This document shows, piece by piece, positions 12,301 through 27,300 of a stretch of DNA of 64,000 nucleotides. The position numbers and the translations under genes are program-made. Numbering within the stretch: the first letter of the stretch is position 1; every line of letters starts with the position of its first letter. Source of the stretch: Cristatella mucedo (taxonomy: Eukaryota > Bryozoa > Phylactolaemata > Cristatellidae); contig WPIO01000061.1 in NCBI GenBank assembly GCA_009760855.2, positions 62,001-126,000 on the forward strand, given 5' to 3'. The notes under the pieces are model-generated. The model ran no database searches and had not been told where the DNA came from. It saw nothing but the letters and a program-made list of their open reading frames with translations.

Positions 12301-15300
12301 GCGCCGTCCTCTCTAAACCACTGCTGTGCCTCATTTATTGGGCTAACTTGACTGAACAGTAAACATTAAAACCCGCCTTTCAAAGCAAGGCTGGAGTTTC
12401 CCTTGATTTTTGGCAGTAGGCAAAATTCTTACGTGATGCCTAATCCTAACATTGAATTGAATGTGAACGCTAATCACCATTAATCACATATGCATGATCT
12501 AAAATTCCTTTTTTTATCACAAACGGCGTCCCTAATCACTCGCAGATTACACCTTACTCAGTGATCCTTGTAGTGATTTAGCAGACCTTTTTTCTCTAGA
12601 CTTGTTGGCAGAGATAGATTGGGTCAGAGAATCTATTCCCAGCGTTAGACCCCACTGGAATCCTCTCCATACGCTGATTTCTGTACCTCAACGTCCACGT
12701 TCGCACGTGCTACTAGTAACCTCATCTATTTCTCATAATCTGAGAAAAGCTCTAGTCCGATAGATCTATGCCCAGTCTTGCAACGTATCTACCAGTCAAG
12801 CAACGGATCGACTTCAAGGTTTTGTCGCTCACTTTTAGGTCACTTCATTCTTTGGCTCCAGCCTATCTCTCAGATCTACTCCCCCACCAGTCCAAGCATC
12901 GTACCACCCGCTTTTCGGAATCTGACAGTTTACCAATACCTCGCACATAGCTCAAATCCTTTGGAGATCGTGCATTTAGTTCGTATGCTCCCAAAGCCTG
13001 GAACTCACTTGTGACTTGCGTCACGACATCCCCTGACTTGACCACATTTCAAAAGAACTTAATTGTCATGTGACGGTCAAGGCTCATCCGCCAGACAAGC
13101 TAAAGTTCTGCAAAGGTGCTTGCGTCCCGTAACTGTTCTCCGTCTATGAACAGCATCTCCCGACTGTCGTTCTGGCACGTGACACCATCTGTTTCTTCAG
13201 TGCCGACAGCCACGTGTGATAGTCACTCAAGCCGTTGAAATCAGCTCCGGTGATTGCTAACCTAAGCACTAGCCTTGCAGACATTCGGTCCTGGATGTCA
13301 GGGAATTTCTTTAAGCTAAAGGATGATAAAATTGAGCTCCTCATAATAAGCCTCCTTTCTTTGCAGCGCTTGACTAAGCGAATCGCATTCCTAATCGACG
13401 CTGCCGCCTTGCTATCTTCATTTGAGTGCCGCTAATCTTATACGTCTTCCTTGACGATTGCCAGACGTTTAAGTGTTTCATTGAAAGGACCACATCGGCA
13501 GCAAGTCGTCAGACCTCGGGGCGAGCAACCGCGTACGTACTGGCAGAGGCTTCGCAAATGTCTTGCTAGCTCCCTGTCTAGAATAGACCGTTGTAATTAG
13601 GTATTTTAGTAATTAACAAAAACGAATCCAAAAGACTCAAGATTTGGTTGCAAATACGGCTGCAAGAACGGTTAGTAAATATAATTGATCCAGTCTCTTG
13701 CCTCTTTTGCTAAAAGAGCTTCGGTGGCTTTGGTTATTCAACGTATACAGAGAAAAGGTTCATTTTCTGACCACCCTTAGGCTTGCGAAATAGGTTCGTA
13801 GAGTTGCAGGCGGAGCTAAATTGCTGGTTTTCCAAGTTAATACCAACGACTCCTATATATGCCATGAATTTACATTGTTTCGATTGTAAAATCTGACACA
13901 ATAATTATTATTTTTCTCTGAATTTGATTGACTCTCAGCACAATAGCTGAAACGGTCGTTTGTTACACTTTGTCATTTAAATTGTAAAAAATGCCCTTGC
14001 AGTTCAGAGATTCATTCCGTTCATTGCCTATATACACGAGTAGCATCTACGCAAGCGACTATTTCTGCTGCAGGTATTCCGATATTCTGGCTCCAGTGCA
14101 TGCTACGTCGAATCGTCTACCACAGGGTTGAAGATATCAATAGGCACTATACTGTGTTTAGCGTGAGTATTATACAAAACATTTACAACCATAAGGCCAC
14201 TCAGTCTTAACTGATCGCCAGTCGTTTATCAAAAATCGCATACGCATGTAGGTTCATGCAGGTTTGCGCACACGAATGTGCGTATGCAGTAGGCTTGCTA
14301 AGTCGATCCCTGTTCAAGTTCATACTAACTCAGCATAGTAAATAGCCAACGTCCATGGCAGCTCCCCACGCTAAAGAGCTGCCTCGGGCGACTCCTAGCG
14401 TGGTAAATAGATCCTAGCTGGTTTAACAGCCTCTTTTTGTATAGCAACAGAAGAGCCTTTACGGCTATCACCACCGCTTGCGGTGGTGATAAAGGATCGC
14501 CCACTGCAGGAATCGAACCCACGACCTCGGGACGGAGGTCGTGAAAGCAGCCGCCTTACCTAGTGTGCAATCACGGCTCAGTGAACCTTCACCTGATTTC
14601 TCCGTGATATCTTCGGGTATTCCGCTGCTATCTTCGCTGTGGCTATTTATGAGCTGTCCTCGGATATGCCACACAAAACAGGACCGGCTTAGCATAAGGT
14701 GGGATGTCGCCATTAGTCGATACCTACCGTCGGGCCTTCTCCGGTGGATCAGTGAGAACCTTCCTGCATCCTGCGTTCGCCCTATCAACAGCTCGGCTAT
14801 CGAACCCACGACCCATAAGTTTAAAGCGAAGAATAGTACTTGTTGCTGTAGTAGCCCACCCGCCGTAGCCCAGCACGCTGTGAAACGCCGACCGGGCCAG
14901 TTACTAAGGTACAATTTAAATTCAAAGGGCCCACGTCCGCCGGGCCGGATACTCGCCGACGTGAATACAAGCCACTCCGTCGCCGTCGCCCAGTTGTTGG
15001 ACAGCCTCTTAAATTCCGCCTACTAAATGTCCGCTAAGAACCGCAGGTTATTAACCGCGATCAGGTGATCCAGGGAAAGCTAGATGCATTTCTGCTTACC
15101 GAAACTTGGACGACGCCTTGTTCCAGTAGCTGTATTTCTGAGACCACTCCACTCGGGTTCTCATTCTATCCGTCCATGCGTTCTGGCAAGGTTGGTGGCG
15201 GGGTTGGAATTGTTGTTCGCGAATCGTTTGGCTTTAAGATGTGCAGTTTTTTCGCATGGGCCTTCGCTTGAATCGGTTGCAATCAGGTTTTTATCAAAGA

Positions 15301-18300
15301 CATTGCCTCTCACGGTTATGGTATACCGGCCTCCTTCTGGCTGTCTGAACTTGTTTATAGAGGATTTTCAGAGTTCCTCGCTAAAATATTTGCGTGTGAA
15401 AGGCCGTTACTGATTGTAGGAGGCTTTAATATTCACGTTGAAAACCCTAGCAACAGCCAGGTCCGCTCATTTCTTGACTGTCCGGAGAATTTTGGTTCTG
15501 GTCCAACACGTTAATCATACAGCCCACATCGGTGGCCACATTCTTGATCTCGTGATCACTAAGGACGTCCTCCCCACTGACCTTGTGGTGTGACCACTGA
15601 CCCTCTCAGATCATTGTTCGGTCTCGTTTAGTGTTCCTGCTCCGTTGTACGTACGGGGTAATGTCAAACTTGTAAAACGACGTAATATACAAAGCATTGA
15701 CACAGACAAGTTTTTGAAATGTGTGATGCAGGTCTTCTTGATCTGCATTCAGACTCGACCGGCAGCCTCGATACCCTCACTGATGCGATGAACACGACAC
15801 TCAGGAGTGCTCTTGACAAGCATGCTCCCGTTCATTCTATCCGAGTTCAAAGTCGTGGATATTCATTTCAATATACCAAAAACTCCTGAAGATGCACCGG
15901 GTTAAGCGCAGGCTTGAACGTCGTTTAAGAAATCGGGGTCTGATGCAGATCTAGTCAATTTCAATGACTTCCTTCGAGTTTACACCCGAAAGCTTAAAAA
16001 ACCAGTGCTTTTTTTCATCCGAAAGCTGAAATCCTGCCAGTCGGACCCTAAACAGATTTATAAGACAGTAAACCATTTACAGGCTAATGCGCAAGGTCCG
16101 ACTGCACAGATATTTAGGGCTCAGCCAAAACGTTTTCAGCCTTCTTTACTGAAAAAATTGTGCACATTCGTGCCTCCATTAAGCCCCCTCCGCCTAATGC
16201 AATGGCGGTTCCACAACTTGTGACCTTCCTTAGAAGGTACTCCGAGGTTTCTGCATGCGACGTGGCTACCTTAATAAGGTCTTGCAAAATGAGCTCGTCT
16301 CCTGAAGACCCTATACCTTCATCTCTGTGGTCTTCACTAGCAGAACAAATTTGCCCTGCCATAACCAAGGCTTTTAATGCTTTTCTGGGAAAAGGAGTCG
16401 TCCCTAAGTCGTTCAAATCGGCAATCGTTCGACCCATACTTATAAACCTGGATTAGATACAAAGGTCCTTGTAGGTTATCGCCCAGTTTCTCTTCTTCCG
16501 TTCTTATCAAAGATTCTTGAAAAATAGTTGCTAAGCAGCTGGTTGAACATATTGAAAATAATGAAATGTCAGACTCATTTTAATCAGGATTCAAGAGGCA
16601 GCATTCCACTGAAATTGCTCTCCTCCGTGCTAACAATGACATTATACGTGGCAACGATGACGGAAATGTCACTGCCCTAGCTCTGCTAGATATGTCTCCT
16701 GCCTTCGACAGCATTGATCACGATGTTCTGCTTGAACGATTGAACACAGCGATGGGTCTGACAGACGAAGCACTGGCGTGGTTTAAATCCTACTTGTCTG
16801 ATCGTGTTCAATCCGTGTCGTGTGGGTGTCTGGTCTCACAGACGAGAAGGGTCACCTGTGGAGCCCCTCAAGGGTCTGTACTTGGTCCCTTGCTGTTCTC
16901 CATTTATACACAACCTCTGGAAAAAGTTATTAAGGCCATGGAATAGGATATCACTTCTGTGCTGACGATACTCAGTTGTATTCGTCACTCAAATCGTCAG
17001 AATCCGCTGCTACAAAACTGAATGCTTGCCTTGCCGATATTCGATCCTGGATGTCGGATAACTTCCAGAAATTCTATGAGGATAAAACTAAACTTCTGCT
17101 CATAGGACACCCTAAGCGTGTGGCTGGATTAAAAGGCTTTGCTTTTCTAATAGGTAATGCTATTGTGCGACCATCACCACGTGCTCAAAATTTAGGTGTC
17201 GTTTTCGACAGCTGCCTTACTTTTAAAAGCTTCATTCAGAAGACTGCTTCTGGAGCTAGCGATCACGTCCGATCCCTATCCAAGATGAGGAGCTGTCTTT
17301 CACAGTGCCTTGCAAAAAAATTAACTTGTTCCTTAGTTCTGTCTCGGCTTGGTTATTGCATTTTCCCTTTGGCTGGGCTACCAAAGAAAGCAACTAAGCC
17401 ACTGCAGCTGACTATGAATAAGGCTGCAAGGCTAGTTTTCAAGTCCCAGAGGTTGCAGCACGTGTCTCCTTTGCTAAAAGAGCAAGGATGGATGCCGTTT
17501 GAGCAACGGATACAGAGCAAAGTTCTTACTCTGGCCCACAAGGCCCACCACGGCTTGACTCCTTCGTACCTAGCTGAACTGCTGCATCAGTTTCCGCCTG
17601 CTCGCGCCCTCAGATCCTGTGTAGACGATAAATTAGCTGTTGAATTCCTCCGCTTAAAGACCGTTGGCGACAGAAGCTTTAGCTTTGCATGTCCTAAACT
17701 GTGGAACTCGCCTCCACAATTCTTATGCAACGACAACAACTCTACTACTGCCGACTATGGCTCATCTTTTTCAGTGGTCCTGAGCTGCTACGTCCATGGT
17801 ATTCACTACCTCAACTGCCCTCCTGACTCTGCTTTGCTTCCCACTTACTCTTTTTTACGTGAGACGAAGTCTGGTTGCTACCAAATGCATATCGAAAGCG
17901 CTTAGGCTGTGAGCGTGCTGTACAAAGCTCCTTCGTAACGCCCACATGATCTTTATGACTTTGTGGAGTTACAGATGGTGATAAATTACATTTTATAACA
18001 GTAGGGTACTATTAGGTTAAACCAAAACTCAGGTGACCTCTTTAATGCATCTAAGTAGAGCACCGAGTCAGGTAAGCCAGAACGAGAAAAAACGAACCGA
18101 CTATTCCACTGACTCCCTCACCCTTGGCAGGAAACGAGAGCAAAATGACGTTGAAATTAAAAGTCTGCTAGTCAATGACCGGACAACTGCTGCTTCTGCT
18201 ACCTCGCACCTTCACCTGCTACCTGATTCAACAGATCCATTTGAGCATGACTCAGAGATCCAGTACACTGCAACTAGTTGGTTTTAAACTTTGATGCAAA

Positions 18301-21300
18301 ACCCTATGGCTTTGCGGAGTTACAGACGGAGATACGTACGGCTGCTGAGCGACTTCCGTAAAGACATCCGTGCCTGACTGCTTCCACTTATGCTATCCTG
18401 CCATGAAACCCCCCCCCCTTCTTGTCTGATCCCGTGGCCCCTCCTGCGCCCGGAGAAACCTGAAAAGCAACGTGAAACAAGTAGAATAGCACAGCTTGAT
18501 TCAAAGCAGCCGCTCGGCTACTAGTTGGCATTTTTAATAGATGAAATAGTGCATTATTGTCCTGGTCCCACTGCAGTGTCCTAGGATCGGGCTTCTTTCG
18601 GAATTGTCTTCTCCATTTCGCCCCCTCGCTTGTCTCGGGGCTTATCGAGCGCATTAGCGTATGGCTCCTGTCGCATTCTGGCACGGCAGTGCTGGCTAAC
18701 AATGGCTGCTGCTGCATGCTAGGATGGCAGAGCCATCTTATTTTGAGAAACGGCTGCTCACTCCGGAGCTCGGCTGCTCACTGGTCGGACGGTCAATCTG
18801 GCGGCATAAAATAATTTTCTCTTCCTAAGATGCGCAATGCTCCGGATAATCCGGCTCCAGTGACTCTAGTGCCGAATGGCAAGAGCTGGATGTATCGTGA
18901 CTGCAAATCTTTTAGCCCTAATAGTCACTGTTAGCGTGTCTACAGGTTGTTCACGACTTCAAGGCTTACTGCTGACAGTGAAATCGCTGAATTGATTGAT
19001 ATTATATCAACATCAACATCAACATCAACAAAGCGTTTGCAGTATGTAAGGAGTAGGTTTTCAGTTTCGCAGTTAATGTCATCGACTCAGAGGGTATCGT
19101 CGTGTCAAGAGGCCGAGTTCGAGGCTGTAGATAAAAAAGAACTGAAGCCACGGTAACTAATTAATCGGATCTTGGTAGGAACACTAGATAAACAATAAGA
19201 GTCCGGGGAACTTTAAGGCATGTCGGCAGGCGGATCGTTGCAAGGGAATGAATGGCATAAAATAAACTTGGAGTACCTTGAAGTCATTGCGTTGCCTGAC
19301 GTTGAGGTCTGAGAGGTGTGGCAGTAGTAGGTGACTGTAGCAACGTTCACCACCAACTAACTTGCTACTGAGCTCTATGTTATCTCTAAGAGTCTTACTT
19401 CACATGAAAGAAGACATGTAAGGAGCTGGTTTGGTCTAGCGGTTAAGGTGCTCGCTCCGACCAAGGTCTGACTGAGGTCGTGGGCTCGAGCCCCGAGGCA
19501 TATGTGAAGCGCCTGAATAGAGATTAAGTTCTCTTGGGGCGCTATATAAATGAATTATAATTATATATTTAAGGAGACAGTTTAAAAAATTGAGGTGGCT
19601 GTGCAGGCCGTTTATCACAATTTTCTAATGTTTCGTGATTGAAAATGGCTAATTTGGAGATGGAGCTGATGCGGTCATCCCGAGGCTGGTCGTCTTTAGC
19701 TATTGCGGTCACCTGGTCGCACCAATTTTAAGCGTGAGGCCTTCAACCGCTTAGTAACGCCAGGTTTTAGCATGCTTATCTAAAATCTCCACTCAACTGT
19801 CTATTTAGATAGTTAGCTGTGATACTCATGCAAATGCGCTCATGCAGACGGCTTGTGTTAGTTACTCAGGATTGTTGCAGCCTCCTAATCAAGCATCTTT
19901 ACACCAATTTCAAGTTCTTTTGTAGGTTACTCTATCGAGTGGTGAACCGTGGCACTGTTAACTTGGGAAAGGATGTTAATTTTAGTTCTAATAAGCCTAT
20001 TTACAAACGAATATTATCGAATGTCATTAGCCGTAATTCAGCTTTTTACAAGTAAGCAGTGTGCTTCAGTTGAAAGGCAACCCATATGCAGCTTATTCGA
20101 GGGAAATGTTGCAGTCCGAGACTTGTCACCCCTTCTTGATAACTGCCCGATGGTATTTTTTTATCATGTCATACTCGGACAGCAAAACACCTTGATTGTA
20201 CCGAGATGTCTAAGCAATGCTTGGGAAAATTGTTAATTTCAGCATATACATTCCCTTCAAAAAGCAGCCTGCCGTAGATGTCTTCAAGTTAAGATATATA
20301 ATAACAATTTATTGAAATCTTTTAGCTAGTATATATGCATATTAGCCCCCGTAGCTCTGTCCCGCCGGGGTTGTGGGTGCTACCCTCGCGTCCTGGTTCG
20401 GGAGCATCACGCGGCTTCCGGTAATGGCGTCGGAAATGCAGGGCCGCCTCAACGCCCTTCTCTCCGTGCGTGGAATGCCGCGGTCGGCCAGGCAAGCTTC
20501 ATTGTTATGACACCAGCTGCCGAGAGCCCCGACCACGAAGGGCCTCACCCCTGCCGACCAGTAGCCAGCAGCCAGGAAAGACCTGGCTACCTATTTATCG
20601 GTTTAGTTCCGGGCCGCCATAATCAGAGCATCCTCCCTGCCGTCAAACGGCACCGTCACATCGACGATTACCATACATACGTACACACACACACACATAC
20701 ACACACGCACACACAAACACACACACACACACACGCACATATGTATGTATGTATATATATATATATATATATATATAAATACTCGGCATCCACAGCGCAC
20801 ATGCTTATACAAGAAACATATGCACTCATGCGTACCCTGCATGAGTGTTTATGCGTACATGGATATGTTGTGTGTTCTCGTGAGTTATTATGTGGGTGTG
20901 AAATTCAGCGGTCATATCTGTTTTTAAACTCCACAAAACCATGAACGTTAGGTAGGTATTACTCCCAAAGTTATTTTATCGTTATTGAAGCAGATACGAT
21001 ACGGCAATGAACACCCAAACAATGGCTGACAGACGCATTTTACACGACAAAGAACAATTGAGAAGCGGTGCTTAGTAAGGACAGGCAAGTACATCTCATA
21101 CTTTCGGAAGTCATTGAGTGTCAGCTGACGAATATAGCAAGAAAATTCTGTATTGTGGCCTAATAACATTTTCAGCGACACTCATTGTCTAGCACCCTGA
21201 GAGAATTAATTTAATGTCACTAATAGTTTGAGTGTTCGCCAAATGTAGCTAATTTGCACTCTAACAGATGCCGAGAACGGTTCGCTTTGTTGATGTTGAG

Positions 21301-24300
21301 CGAATGACTAATGCGAGCTTACAGAGTGACGCACCTTCTCAGCAGAGCCCGCTAGTGCCCAAAACAGGACAAGGGGATTGTCACTCGCAGGCGGCCTAGT
21401 CTGAGTAGCTCAGCATTCAGTTCTGGAGCGCAATTAAGATAGCGAAATCCGTTTGGCTTTCAGCTTGGCCGCCGGCCTTGTCATCTATTTGCTCGTTGGG
21501 CTGGTCGTCATGAAGTTTGTAAAGAAGTCAGAGAAACCATTTCCAGTTCCTAATGTCGTATTCTGGACGGAGCTGCCGGGTTACACGAAGGTGAGCAAAG
21601 ATGGCTGCGCGCCTCGACCACGCATCGCCTCTTGAAATTCGCGTAGTTTCGCTGTATAAAATGGCCACAGCAGATGTGCTGCCTGCAGTTCACATTCGAA
21701 CTACGGCTGCTAAACGGCACCACCAGTTTTCCAAGTGTCTCCTCAATGTAATGCATCTCCGTTTGTAACTCTACAAAGCCATACAGACTATGTGGGTGTT
21801 ACGCAGGAGAGCTTTGTTTAGCACACTCACAGCCTAAGCGGCTTTCGGTACGCAATACAGATACAAGACAGTCTTGGCCCTAAGACATAGTCTACGCCGC
21901 CGTATGAAAAGCAAGCCGCTTAATCTGTTGCACCAAGGCAATATTAGGTAGGCATTTAAAGTTAAAATGACATTAACAATCGGTAGTTTATTCATCGTCT
22001 TAAGAGAAAAAAAGTTTTTATCCAGGCGCTTTGTAACTCACTGCAAGAAAATCAACAAGCAGGAATTAGTGGCGAACAAATTATCTTGTTTAGACAAGCA
22101 TTAAATGGTACAGAAGTGTCATTGCTAAAACCAGTATGAGAACTCAAACGCAAAGATATCCAGGTCCACTTTGTCGTAAGACTCATTGGTTATTACCACT
22201 CACTGAATCTTGCACACGTTAACAGGCAACGCACACAGGTAGCACGAACTAAATCGCACACAGGTAAGCCGGCAAGCACACGAAAACAGCTAGACAAGTT
22301 CGCGAGGTGCATCTGGGCAGAATAAAAAAGTCTTGAGCTGAGACTTAGATGATGTAAAGTCATTGCATGTGGCAACTGAAGCCAGGAAAGTGTTCGAAAC
22401 TTTGGTTTCGCACAAACTGAAGTTCCGATCACTAATAGATTTCGATTTGGAGCGGACAATGATTAGATAGCTAGTAGCTTAGAACCTGGAGGTGTTGAGC
22501 TATACTAAACGAGCTGCAAGATTTGATAGGTAGATTAGTGCTGGTGAGTGAAGTGAAACATTAGCCGGAGAGAATCAAAAGTCAATCTGATGATAAAATA
22601 GTGAAGCCTAAGGGAGATGCGGTATTATGCTTTAGCTGCGCCATCGAAGATAAACCACTCAAGCTGCTGAGTTTCGCACTAGTTTCAGAGGATTAAAAAC
22701 TAATGGTACGAAGAGAGGATTAAGGGTACGAAGGGCCAAAAGTTCTGAATGAAGAATTATTCATCATACTCGATGTCAAAGACTCGTCAGCTAGTTTGGT
22801 TGCCCAATTTAAGCAACGCTTTTCAGGCGAAAGTAGGTCGACATGACGAAGGAGGAAATGTTCTCATCCAACGACATATTTCTTTGGAGTATCCCGCCCA
22901 GACAACGGGCAGACGTCGTTGGGATGCTCTAATCTTGAGACTGCATTGGTCTTGCAATTTGAGGGTGACACTAAGCATACCCTATGCCTATTTGTTTGAT
23001 GTTAGAACGATTAAGCTTCGGAAAGTAATGTCCATCCGTGTGTGAGCTCCCTCATTTCAATCTGCAACGGAAGTTGAGTCTGATGCTGATCAAGGCTCTC
23101 TGTCATCTCTCTCTGAGGTAGGACCCGACCCAGTTTGGCACGATGGTAGTAACGACTAACCTGTTTTGACAAGTCCTAGAAGAATCTGGTAGTCAGTTGT
23201 GTCAAATGCAGAGTAGATTTTCTGGGAAAGGGAGCAAAGAAACCCTACAGTTATATTAGAAGCTTCCAAACTAAATGGTTTGATTACATTTGGCACAGTA
23301 ACAATGCGTGGTTTGATACTTCCTAGCTGGTGATTTCCTAGTTTCTCGCTGGGCTGCCGGTAATAGCGACTATGTAATGTATCTCCGTCTGTAACTCCAT
23401 AAAGTCATAAAGACCATGTGGGTGCTACGCAGGAGAGTTTTGTATAGCGCACTCACAGCCTAAGCGGCTTTCGGTACGCATTCGGTAGCCAACAGACTTT
23501 ATCTCACGCAACAAAGAGAAAGTGGGAAGCATAGCTGAGTCAGGAGAGCAGTTGAGGTAGTGAGTAGCATAGAAGTAGCAGCTCAGGACCGCTGAAAAAG
23601 ATGTGCCATATTCGGCAGTAGGAGAGTAGTTGTCGTTTCGTAAGAGACTGCGACTAGATGCAAGTATCGCGTGATTAAATGTACAAGAGGTGTACAAGCT
23701 ATAATAGGTAATGAAGACGGTGACTGCTTAAAGGTGAGGGATAAGCAGACTTCTAAGCATATACCGCCGCAAGAAAGATCAGTGAGAGCCACTAAAAGGA
23801 GTAAACATTTAGCATATTAATGTGCCTAGAAATAGCATAAGTTCTTTGAAGGCACTATATAAATGTATACTTACTAGTAGTATTGTAAGCAATTTTGACT
23901 ATAAAAAATGTAGGATGCACTATTTCATTAAGCTTTGTCTCTGTGGATACATTGTACGCCAGAGGCCAATCACCCTTGTGCAAGTGTGGGCGCTCTGTGT
24001 TTGTGCTTCTGATGCGATGAAATCCCTAAAGAGTAGAAGTGCAGACGAGATGCTCTGATCGGTATCAGGAGCGAAGTCTCTAGATTTGTGAGTTCTAATT
24101 CTAGATTTTATTCTGCGAGAGCACTTGGACGGTGTGCTTGAAATAACGAAAGAATACGGAAACCGCCTAATGGTTGCAACCGGTCCTATCTTAAAGAGGC
24201 TATCACAGAAGCATTTTTATCCTCGAGTGCCTAGAAAAAGCTCACAAACCCTTTGTAGAAGTGTGACGCTGGAATAACTTTGCTGACGTGTCGCTGAGGC

Positions 24301-27300
24301 TAGTCTTGCCGAATCACGTTCGGCATTGTTAACACTAGCAAGACGCACTGGATTGAATATCTGGCTACGCCATGTATGCTTTAAATAGCCACAAATCATT
24401 GCGAGGAATGCTTCTTTAGCTGGCTACCACGTCTTAATTTTTTAGTTTTGGTTCATACTATCTTTTTTTAATCTATTCTCATTAGCTTACAGGCAGCTCC
24501 AAGTTGGTTGTATTTACAGTCAGCATCGCAAGCTGCCGTCTATGCTGCTTACGACCTCCATGTAATATATGTAATGAAACGTGAAATCCCAGAGTTTTAT
24601 GATGAAACTTAAAATGTTTTTACAAAAAATGCCCCTCTAAAATCGGTAAAAAGTCAAGCAAACACATCCCTGAGCTCGAGGCTGGCAAACGTGAACCCTT
24701 AAAACGCCTGGCTTCTCGTTGCTACTGTATCTTCGTGTTTGATATAGCAATCGTGGAAGAGGCCAATTGTTGTCGTTCACTGCCGTTCACTGGTTGCACC
24801 ATTGCTGAGCCTTGGCAAAATATGGGGCAATTAAGTTCGGCTAAATAGTAATATCGCGGTGACTCGCACGATTTTTAAGAGCTTCAGCTTGGGCGAGTTG
24901 GCTGGGTCGGCCTGCCGCGTCGGATTACTCTTGGTAGAGTCAGGCCGAGCCGGCTGAAGGCAGAAATCACCATGCGCATCACTAGCGTTTCAACGAAGAA
25001 TAAAACAAAAGCTAGTTCACCTAATGAGGTGAAAATATTTCAAAACCGAATTGCAATCCTCCCTACTTTTGCGTTTTTTTCCCTATCTAGGACGGACTCA
25101 CGTTTGCTGTGAGCTGCTTGAAAATGAAACGACAGGGCTTTCAGCAGTTTTGAGAGACTTGGCAACATTTGCCTCTAAATGTGGACTTGGACTTGCTACT
25201 TGATGAGCTTCCCAAAGGCGAATCGCTAATCGGCTGAAGAATAAGCTAAACTTTCTTCAAGTTCAATTTTGAAAGACTAAATCGTTGAGCAGACCCAGAA
25301 GACATCAAAATGGCATCGTGCTTTTGAACTCGGCCAGGCATTTCCGGAGCAGAATTGCAGGACATGACCGAAAGCACAAAACCAGACCGACTCTTGAAGC
25401 TGACTTCTACAAGCACAGATCCAAGTAGACTTTCTTATTTTCAAGAACGATACATTTTAACGTTGCAATCGATCTCTGTGACGATTGTTAAATGGCGAAA
25501 TAATTAATTCCTAAATGTGTTTTAGAGTTTTTTTCTTAAAGCAAATCGTGAAGGGTATTAAAATTATTTGTCAAGTTTTAATGTTTTAGATGGATTCCAG
25601 TGTTTAAAGATGTTACATGTGCGAGCGAGCTGCCTGAAGGTACTCTCTAGATAGTTTTTATGCAAACGTGCACGGTGCCCGTTCACCAAATGGACAATGT
25701 CTAAACAGTGCCCCAATAGAATTAAATATCCACCCAACTCAACGAAGGCCGTGATCTCCACCTGTCAGGGCACTTGACGCACTTGCCGCGAAGTTTCTCC
25801 TGGCCACTCCACAGCCTCTGGATCTGACTCCATAGCCTCTGGACTTGACTCTACAGCCTCTGGACTTGACTCCACAGACTCTGGAGTTGACTCCACAGCC
25901 TCTAGACGGTCTTCAACCGTAGATCGCAGCGGCAGCTGTTCATACCAAACGAGCTTCTATATGACCAGCTGGGCTAATCACTGCTGTAAATTTTGCTTCA
26001 CCATAGTTATGCAGCACTCGGGCAGAGCTTCTTTTTCAATCAGACACTGGTCACGTGGGAATTGAAAGTCACTCAAGTGGGAATTGAAGGACTTTCCAGC
26101 TGTAGCACGCTCTTAAATCTTCCACTGAAATAGGGCATGTTCATAAAATATGGCAGTGCCATGTCAACAATGTCCTGGAGAGGCGGTAATTGCTCAGGAA
26201 AGAATTTGTAAATAATGGCATTATTGGTTTTCCGAGTCCTATGATGAATACGTAATGACTCGCCTGACAAAAGCGTATTAAAAAGTATGTAAGGACGTAA
26301 ATCAGATTAAAGGACCATTCGAGATAGTTTTTTTGTATCTTTTTCCGAAATGGCCTATCGCCGCCAGACAACCACATCAGCTTTATAGTCAAGTCTGCCT
26401 ATTCTTAGCTAAGTAAAATTGCAAACACTTGGGCATAATACAATATAAAAAGAATATTAACCGACAGCCTCATTTATATAGCTGAAGAAGAGCATTTTTG
26501 GCTATCACCACCGCTTGCAGTTGGCCGTAAAGAATCGCCCAACTACAAGACTTAAACCCACAAGCTCAGTCGTGAGCGAGCATCTTACCTCATAGGCTCT
26601 GGCTAGGGGTGATGTTCCTTCCCTTTGAAAACGGCAATTGTCAAGCGATAATAAAGAAAACGAGACAAGTTTTGCGAATTTGAGTAACATTTGCCCAGGC
26701 TGTCTTCCAAGACTCTTGGATGAACGATGGCCCCCATCGGCCCTTGAGGACAGGACAGCTGAGTCATCGAATCTCCCTAGCAAGTATTAACTCGAAGGGC
26801 TCGCTTCTCCGAGTTTGCAATGACCTTGTGAACAATGACGATTAGGGCAGGGCACGCTGCTGAAATCACGTTAGATCGAGCAGCAGCATTTGACAGTAAT
26901 AACCACCAGATCCTTGTAGAGTGAATTAACTCCCGACTTGCGTTACGACATCCATTGACTTGACCAAATTTAAAAAAAAGTAAAAACGCACCTATTCATC
27001 ACAGAATTTAGTAGGTCACTGTGATTCAACCTTTATGTGCTTATTCGCAATGACACTGTGCATGCTGCCACTGACCATACTTGCAGGCTGACCCTGTTCA
27101 TGCCACCCCTAACCATGTTATTCTTGTTGTTTATTGAGCGGGCTACTTTTTACCTTTCGATCGTGCTTCCTTTGCAGCAAATTTAAAGCACCTAGAAAGA
27201 GTTTGAGTTCTCTGAAGGCGCTTTAGCAAGTGTACTATTATTGTTACTCTTCAAAAAACGGTCTCAACCGACCGACATAATATTATGATTTATATTTAGA

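Noticed and set aside
19428-19510. A functional tRNA gene
   Set aside because: The cloverleaf is imperfect and the tRNA-like part continues into the repeated SINE-A tail; several similar copies exist.
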